Notes under the pieces: generated by a model
Seen by the model: the letters and a program-made list of their open reading frames with translations, nothing else
What the model was told of the DNA's origin: nothing
Database searches by the model: none
Program-made: the position numbers and the translations under genes
Part shown: positions 7,933 to 11,256 of the stretch, one piece after another
Layout of the letters: each line of letters begins with the position of its first letter
How positions within the stretch are numbered: the stretch's first letter is position 1
Assembly (NCBI GenBank): GCA_030745255.1
Contig: JASLOY010000065.1
Location: 1 to 11,256, forward strand
DNA: 11,256 bases
Origin: Vicinamibacterales bacterium
GTDB lineage: Bacteria; Acidobacteriota; Vicinamibacteria; Vicinamibacterales; UBA8438
Reading direction: 5' to 3'

Positions 7933-8293
7933 CCCACCCAGCTCCCCGCCCACGAGGCTGACGGCTCCGTCTGGCGTCCCCTCCGGTGTCGGCCGCGCTG
8001 CTGTTCTGGGCCGCGTCTCGGTCGAAAAACACGACCGACTGCTGCGACGGAATCTCAAACCGGCGACGACACTTTTGACACGACAGCATCTCGTCGACCC
8101 GCACCATGCAATCGCGCAGCTTCCGGTGCATCTCGTGATCCTGAGCATCGGCCCCTTGGGGCGGTCGGTCCTTCTTGAGTCGGCGGATCCAGCGCACCTG
8201 ATACTCGGCCCGGTGGCGACACTTCGGGCAGGTGAACATCGCCGGTTTCAGTTCTTGCTTCTCGTTGAAGAACTCGCGTTCGTGGCGTGCCAT
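7928..8293 (-). CDS. Small four-cysteine zinc-ribbon protein of unknown function
   Basis: The 121-residue protein carries two CxxC knuckles: C22-P-K-C25 (FTCPKCRHRAEYQVRW) and C72-Q-K-C75 (MLSCQKCRRRFEIP). They are separated by 46 residues of charged, probably helical sequence. The paired knuckles suggest one zinc ribbon with a long insertion. The tail after about residue 92 is low-complexity and rich in R, G and D, and is probably disordered. No signal peptide or membrane segment is seen, so it is probably cytoplasmic. The ATG at 8293 has only AGAGG about 14 bases upstream as a ribosome binding site; Met19, just before FTCPKC, is an alternative start. The stop lies 40 bases before the TPR-peptidase gene on the same strand. 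I do not recognise the family; nucleic-acid or protein binding is possible. Confidence 0.75.
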   Translation of the reverse strand: MARHEREFFNEKQELKPAMFTCPKCRHRAEYQVRWIRRLKKDRPPQGADAQDHEMHRKLRDCMVRVDEMLSCQKCRRRFEIPSQQSVVFFDRDAAQNSSAADTGGDARRSRQPRGRGAGWV

Positions 8294-8310
8294 GGGAAGA
8301 TGATACCTCT

Positions 8311-8339
8311 TGCAGGCTGCTCAAGAGCGACCGCCTGCA
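8311..8339. repeat. Inverted repeat in divergent promoter region
   Basis: TGCAGGC (8311-8317) and GCCTGCA (8333-8339) form a perfect 7-base inverted repeat separated by 15 bases, which include a small GCTC-AA-GAGC element. It lies 18 bases upstream of the zinc-ribbon start. It could be an operator or a leader hairpin for either divergent gene; nothing in the sequence names a regulator. Confidence 0.4.
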
Positions 8340-8344
8340 GGCCT

Positions 8345-8407
8345 CAGGCTATGGGCTTTGGGCTATGGGCGCTCGGCTGACGCTTCGGGCTTCCGGCTAC
8401 GGGCGCC
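8345..8407 (+). repeat. Nine-unit period-7 tandem repeat (NGGGCTN-type)
   Basis: An uninterrupted 7-base periodicity runs through nine units, best conserved as CAGGCTA, TGGGCTT, TGGGCTA, TGGGCGC and TCGGCTG, and continuing with GGGCTTC, CGGCTAC and GGGCGCC; the sixth unit (ACGCTTC) is degenerate. It fills most of the gap between the divergent zinc-ribbon and glycosyltransferase genes and ends 24 bases before the latter's ATG. It shares its unit length, but not its sequence, with the 35-base elements elsewhere in the window. Confidence 0.75.
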
Positions 8408-8420
8408 CGAGAGCCCGTTC

Positions 8421-8425
8421 AGGAG
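8421..8425 (+). promoter_or_regulatory. Ribosome binding site of the glycosyltransferase gene
   Basis: AGGAG lies 6 bases before the ATG at 8432 and supports that start. No convincing -35/-10 pair was found between the repeat array and this site. Confidence 0.7.
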
Positions 8426-8431
8426 ACGGGC

Positions 8432-9601
8432 ATGCCACAGCGCGACACCGCGGTTTTCTATATCTCGGGGCACGGCTTTGGTCATGCCTCGCGTCAGATC
8501 GAGATCATCAACGCGCTGACCGCGATCCGGCCTGATGTCGACATCATCGTCCGGACTAGCGCGCCGCGCTGGTTGTTCGATCGGGCGCTGACGGGACCGT
8601 TCTCGTTCGCCCCGGGCGACCCGGACACCGGCGTGGTCCAGTCCGACAGCCTCCACGTGGATGCGGCCCAGTCGATCCAGCGCGCCTGGGCTTTTCATCG
8701 CACGCTCGATGCCCAGGCGCGCACCGAGGCCGGCGTGCTCGAGCGTCGCCACGCCACGCTGGTCGCGGGAGACATCCCGCCGCTGGCATTTGCGGCGGCT
8801 CACGCCGCCGACATACCGGCCGTCGCCATCTGCAACTTCACGTGGGACTGGATATACGAGCACTACCACGACCATCTGGGCGCCACCCCGAACCTGCTCC
8901 CGGTCATGCGAAACGCCTATGCGACAGCCACACGAGCGTGGCGCCTACCGATGGCGCATGACTTCGGTGTTTTTCCCCGAGTGAGCGATGCCCCGCTCGT
9001 CGCGCGACACGCACGGCGTCCGGCGGACGACACGCGTCGGGCGCTCGGGCTGCCGGTCGACCGTCCGCTGGTGCTGGTTTCCTTCGGCCGCTACGGCCTG
9101 GGCGTCATCGAGTGGGCCAGCGTGATCGAGCAGAACGATTTCGGCGTCGTCCTCACGCGCGACCCGACCGACACCGGACCGATTCCGCCACCCTCGAGCG
9201 GGCACGGCGTCCTGTTCGATGTCGACATCACGACAGCGTTCGACAGGGGGATCCAATACGAGGACCTCGTGGCCGCAGTCGATGTGGTGCTCACCAAACC
9301 CGGTTACGGCATCATCGCTGAATGTGCGGCCAACGGCACGGCGCTGGTCTACACCTCGCGCGGCGACTTCGCCGAGTATGCCGTGCTGGTGGAGGCGATG
9401 CCACGGCTGCTGCGCTGCGCATACATCGCGCAACACGACCTGCTCGCCGGCCGGTGGGCGCCAGCCGTGCGGCAGGTATTGAACCAAGCGTCCGTGGAGC
9501 GACCAGCCACGAACGGTGCCCAGGTAGTCGCGCGGGGGCTGGCGGCGTATCTCGGAAGGCGCTCGAAGAAGTCAGAAGTCAGCAGGCAGAAGTCAGAATG
9601 A
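8432..9601 (+). CDS. GT-B glycosyltransferase-like protein (arabinokinase N-domain-like)
   Basis: The 389-residue protein starts with VFYISGHGFGHASRQIEIINAL: a beta strand, then a glycine-rich GHGFGH loop (residues 13-18), then a helix, as in GT-B enzymes of the MurG/GT28 type. A second Rossmann half begins near RPLVLVSFGRYG (221-231), and TKPGYGIIAECAANGTALVY (288-307) matches the nucleotide-sugar donor region. The GHGFGH N-terminus closely recalls the GT-like N-terminal domain of plant and bacterial arabinokinases, but no kinase domain follows here; this comparison is from memory. No signal peptide or membrane segment is seen. Donor and acceptor are unknown. The last eleven codons (KKSEVSRQKSE) and most of the stop codon come from a heptamer repeat, so the native C-terminus was probably altered. 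The gene is convergent with the methyltransferase, 14 bases away. Confidence 0.85.
   Translation: MPQRDTAVFYISGHGFGHASRQIEIINALTAIRPDVDIIVRTSAPRWLFDRALTGPFSFAPGDPDTGVVQSDSLHVDAAQSIQRAWAFHRTLDAQARTEAGVLERRHATLVAGDIPPLAFAAAHAADIPAVAICNFTWDWIYEHYHDHLGATPNLLPVMRNAYATATRAWRLPMAHDFGVFPRVSDAPLVARHARRPADDTRRALGLPVDRPLVLVSFGRYGLGVIEWASVIEQNDFGVVLTRDPTDTGPIPPPSSGHGVLFDVDITTAFDRGIQYEDLVAAVDVVLTKPGYGIIAECAANGTALVYTSRGDFAEYAVLVEAMPRLLRCAYIAQHDLLAGRWAPAVRQVLNQASVERPATNGAQVVARGLAAYLGRRSKKSEVSRQKSE
9566..9600 (+). repeat. 35-base five-unit heptamer repeat, copy 3 (fused to 3' end of glycosyltransferase gene)
   Basis: Five 7-base units are seen: AAGAAGT, CAGAAGT, CAGCAGG, CAGAAGT and CAGAATG. The element begins exactly at codon 379 of the glycosyltransferase frame and supplies two bases of its TGA stop. 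It matches the copy at 2434-2468 at 32 of 35 positions, including the terminal CAGAATG, although it lies more than 7 kb away on the other strand. Confidence 0.85.
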
Positions 9602-9615
9602 AGCTGGAGCGTGCC

Positions 9616-10317
9616 CTATTCTTCTTTCGCGCAGGTGACGAGCGACCAGATGCGGGGAATGTTGACCTTCTCAATCGACACCGGGTCGAGACCGGCCTGC
9701 GCAAGAAACGCCGGGAGGTCGAGGTCCGCCTTGAAGCCGGCATGCACGGTCAACGGCGAGATGAGCCGCTCGGCGCGCGAGATGAGCTTGTTCGGGCTAC
9801 GAAAGTGGTTGAGAAATACGAAGCGGCCCCCGGGGCGACAGACGCGTCGCATCTCGTGGACCACCCTGACCGGGTCCGACACGACGCTGATGGTGTAGGG
9901 CGCGTAAACGATGTCGAACGAGTCGTCCGGAAACGTCAACGACTCGGCATCCATCTGGAGCAGCCTGACGTTGGTCAAGCGACGTGTCGCGATCCGCCGG
10001 TTGGCCTTTTCGAGCATCGACCCGGAGAGATCGATCCCGGTCACATTGCAGTCGCGCGGATACAGGGCGGCATTGATCCCGGTGCCTACACCGACCTCCA
10101 GCACCCGATCACCTGAACGGATGCCGAGCCGCCCAATCGACTCGAGCCGGCCAGCATGCAGCGTCGGACCGAAGACGACGTCGTAGACCCACGCGATGTT
10201 CTCGTACACGCTCTCTACGAAATCGGTTTCGACCGGCGTCGACGACAGGGCACGGGTGGCTGCGTCTGAGGCAGCCAGGATCTCCTTGGTGTCCGGCTCT
10301 TCAAGCTGTAGGGACAT
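9616..10317 (-). CDS. pmtA: SAM-dependent methyltransferase, PmtA-type (probable phosphatidylethanolamine N-methyltransferase)
   Basis: The 233-residue protein has a class I SAM-methyltransferase fold: motif I VLEVGVGTG at about residues 72-80, GIDLSGSML (94-102) for ribose binding, LLQMDAESLTFPDDSFDIV (109-127), and the post-motif RRVCRPGGRFVFLNHFRS (147-164). The N-terminal ENIAWVYDVVFGP and the pair LYPRD...GIDLS and LNHFRS agree with the Rhodobacter-type PmtA that methylates phosphatidylethanolamine towards phosphatidylcholine; related UbiE/COQ5-type enzymes are the alternative. No membrane segment is seen, so it probably acts at the inner face of the membrane. The frame is open upstream to 10536 inside the neighbouring gene, but the ATG at 10317 has GGAG 9 bases before it and a promoter about 80 bases upstream. 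It has about 35 residues before the conserved core, slightly longer than I would expect. It ends 14 bases from the convergent glycosyltransferase stop. Confidence 0.85.
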   Translation of the reverse strand: MSLQLEEPDTKEILAASDAATRALSSTPVETDFVESVYENIAWVYDVVFGPTLHAGRLESIGRLGIRSGDRVLEVGVGTGINAALYPRDCNVTGIDLSGSMLEKANRRIATRRLTNVRLLQMDAESLTFPDDSFDIVYAPYTISVVSDPVRVVHEMRRVCRPGGRFVFLNHFRSPNKLISRAERLISPLTVHAGFKADLDLPAFLAQAGLDPVSIEKVNIPRIWSLVTCAKEE

Positions 10318-10396
10318 GTAGGCGGGCTCCGGAGCTAGTGGTCGACTACCGCGACTCAGGGGGGATTCGCTTGACCTCCGAGACGGCAACCTTCCG

Positions 10397-10425
10397 ACTA
10401 TAGCCTGTCGCCTGCCGATCGGCAA
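10397..10425 (-). promoter_or_regulatory. Sigma-70-like promoter of pmtA
   Basis: On the minus strand TTGCCG (10425-10420) is followed by exactly 17 bases and TATAGT (10402-10397), matching TTGACA and TATAAT at 4 and 5 of 6 positions. The predicted transcript start near 10390 leaves a leader of about 73 bases before the pmtA ATG. It implies that pmtA is expressed independently of the upstream homocysteine methyltransferase gene. Confidence 0.6.
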
Positions 10426-10429
10426 GGCG
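10409..10429. repeat. Palindrome between the homocysteine methyltransferase gene and pmtA
   Basis: A perfect 12-base palindrome, TGCCGATCGGCA (10413-10424), is extended on both sides by CGCC / GGCG with a one-base bulge. It begins 5 bases after the stop of the upstream gene, and its half overlaps the pmtA -35 hexamer. It may be an operator, or a hairpin at the end of the upstream transcript; no U-run follows, so it is not a canonical terminator. Confidence 0.5.
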
Positions 10430-10433
10430 CGTT

Positions 10434-11256
10434 TCACGCTGAAGCCGGTGGCCGGACCAGCGCCGGCCGTGGCGCCGGCAGCGTGGCCACCGCCAACTTG
10501 ATTCGGGCGATGTGGGCGGGCGTGGTGCCACAGCACCCCCCCACGAGGCCGGCGCCCGCGGCGACATAGCGGCGGGCATAGGAGGCCAGAAACTCTGGCG
10601 ACGACAGCACGAGACGCCGGCCCTCCACCTCCTTCGGCCCGCCCGCGTTCGGCTGGGCCGAAAGCGGCACGTCGGTCGCCGCCGCGATCCGCTCGACGGT
10701 TTCGAGCGTCGCGGCCGGACCGGCGCCACAGTTCACCCCGACCATTGTCGCGCCGAGGGCCGACAGGGTTCCCGCGAACTGTTCCGGCGTGACACCGTCG
10801 AGACTCAGCCCATCCTCTCCCGTCGCCACCTGCGCGACGAGGGGCAAATCCGACAGTCGCCGGACGGCGCGTACGGCCGCCTCCAGCTCTACGATCTCGC
10901 CGAAGGTCTCGAGCAACAGCAGATCGACACCGCCCTCGAGCAACGCCGCCACCTGCTCGGTGAACTGCGACTCGGCTGCTTCGGCGGTCGTCGCCCCCCC
11001 CCCCCCCCCCGGGGCGCCGCGCGGCCCGACTGAGCCGGCCACGTAGCCCGATACGCCGACGGCCTGACGTGCCAGCCGCGCGCCCGTCACGTTGATCTCG
11101 GCCAGCTGATCGGCCAACCCGAACCCGGCAAGCTTCACACGGTTGGCGCCGAACGTATTGGTTTCGATGACATCGGCGCCTGCCTCGACATACGCGCGGT
11201 GGACCTTGAGGACCAGCTCCGGACGGGTGACGTTGAGCGCCTCGAACGACTGGTTC
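10434..11256 (-). CDS. Homocysteine S-methyltransferase-family protein (N-terminus beyond window)
   Basis: The frame is open from the right edge; 273 residues are visible, and about 30 N-terminal residues are probably missing, judged from the family pattern. The visible start NQSFEALNVTRPELV and VEAGADVIETNTFGANRVKLAG are typical of the Pfam Hcy-binding barrel (MetH N-domain, MHT, BHMT). The three zinc-ligand cysteines are present: one in VGVNCGAG (visible residue 176) and the pair in GGCCGTTP (241-242). EGGVDLLLLETF is also typical. The enzyme should transfer a methyl group to homocysteine to give methionine in the cytoplasm; the donor cannot be read from the sequence. The protein ends shortly after the barrel in a proline-rich tail (PAPRPALVRPPASA), so it lacks the methylenetetrahydrofolate-reductase domain of YitJ-type fusions and the MetH B12 domains. 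A GTG at 11138 is an internal codon, not the start. A run of 17 G lies in the coding strand. Confidence 0.9.
   Translation of the reverse strand, partial: NQSFEALNVTRPELVLKVHRAYVEAGADVIETNTFGANRVKLAGFGLADQLAEINVTGARLARQAVGVSGYVAGSVGPRGAPGGGGGATTAEAAESQFTEQVAALLEGGVDLLLLETFGEIVELEAAVRAVRRLSDLPLVAQVATGEDGLSLDGVTPEQFAGTLSALGATMVGVNCGAGPAATLETVERIAAATDVPLSAQPNAGGPKEVEGRRLVLSSPEFLASYARRYVAAGAGLVGGCCGTTPAHIARIKLAVATLPAPRPALVRPPASA
10994..11010 (-). repeat. Homopolymer run of 17 G (coding strand) inside the homocysteine methyltransferase gene
   Basis: Seventeen consecutive C on the plus strand read as G17 in the gene and encode five glycines after GPRGAP. The family frame is intact on both sides only with this exact tract length modulo three. 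It is followed by four G on the plus strand. Such a tract is prone to slippage in replication and in sequencing. Confidence 0.9.

Noticed and set aside
7888..8148. 87-codon N-terminal extension of the TPR-peptidase gene
   Set aside because: The extension overlaps the zinc-ribbon gene in another frame, is Cys/Arg-rich, and would bury a good signal peptide and a strong ribosome binding site.
6154..8178. 674-codon open frame on the plus strand antisense to the TPR-peptidase gene
   Set aside because: It lies wholly opposite a gene with a signal peptide, a ribosome binding site and a zinc site. Its product is R/Q/V-rich without domains, as expected from antisense reading of GC-rich DNA.
8300..8305. 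TATCAT as a -10 box for the zinc-ribbon gene
   Set aside because: The best upstream hexamer (TTGAGC) is only 13 bases away, and transcription would start almost at the ATG. A leaderless transcript is possible, but the evidence is too weak.
2434..9600. CRISPR array as an explanation of the repeats
   Set aside because: The units are 7 bases and contiguous, with no spacers, and no cas gene is present.
9322..10116. 264-codon plus-strand frame continuing past the glycosyltransferase stop
   Set aside because: It is a different frame from the glycosyltransferase, reads through the repeat, and then runs antisense to the pmtA-type gene; no domain is visible.
10318..10536. 73-codon N-terminal extension of the pmtA-type gene
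   Set aside because: It overlaps the end of the homocysteine methyltransferase gene and its own promoter; the ATG at 10317 has a well-placed GGAG.

Overview
The window comes from a GC-rich bacterial chromosome, with strong G/C bias at third codon positions and long antisense shadow ORFs. No marker gene fixes the taxon. The gene set points to Acidobacteriota, perhaps a Vicinamibacteria-type lineage: a MoxR / DUF58 / BatA-type VWA / DUF4159 cluster with a secreted TPR-metallopeptidase, plus a PmtA-type lipid methyltransferase. This assignment is inference. No tRNA, rRNA, CRISPR array, insertion sequence, prophage gene or attachment site was seen. Coding density is very high. The largest gene-free gap is 138 bases, so no gap exceeds 300 bases.

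Region 1 (1-8293, all minus strand, so read from right to left) is one tightly packed cluster. It starts with a small four-cysteine zinc-ribbon protein (8293-7928). Next is a secreted TPR protein with an HExxH metallopeptidase core (7887-5368), then a secreted DUF4159 protein whose GTG start overlaps the previous stop by 4 bases (5371-4526). These are followed by a MoxR AAA+ ATPase (4406-3390), a DUF58 protein one base further on (3388-2483), a membrane-anchored BatA-type VWA protein (2436-547), and the N-terminal 175 residues of a membrane protein that leaves the window at base 1. Spacing suggests one or two transcripts, with a TATAAT box in front of the TPR gene. The layout resembles MoxR/VWA modules, in which an AAA+ ATPase works with DUF58 and VWA partners at the inner membrane. 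Here the module is physically linked to periplasmic or secreted proteins, including a peptidase. Its substrate is unknown.

Region 2 (8294-9601) holds a 138-base divergent promoter region containing a nine-unit period-7 repeat, and a plus-strand GT-B glycosyltransferase-like protein that resembles the N-terminal domain of arabinokinases.

Region 3 (9616-11256, minus strand) holds a PmtA-type SAM-dependent methyltransferase, convergent with the glycosyltransferase and preceded by a good sigma-70-like promoter that overlaps a palindrome. Upstream of it is a homocysteine S-methyltransferase-family protein, truncated by the window edge and carrying a run of 17 G in its coding strand.

The most unusual structure is non-genic. 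Three dispersed 35-base elements share the same five-heptamer architecture (AAGRAGN, then CAGRAGN-like units). They lie at the start of the BatA-type gene, ahead of moxR, and fused in frame to the 3' end of the glycosyltransferase gene. A fourth period-7 array of different sequence (consensus near NGGGCTN) sits in the divergent promoter region.
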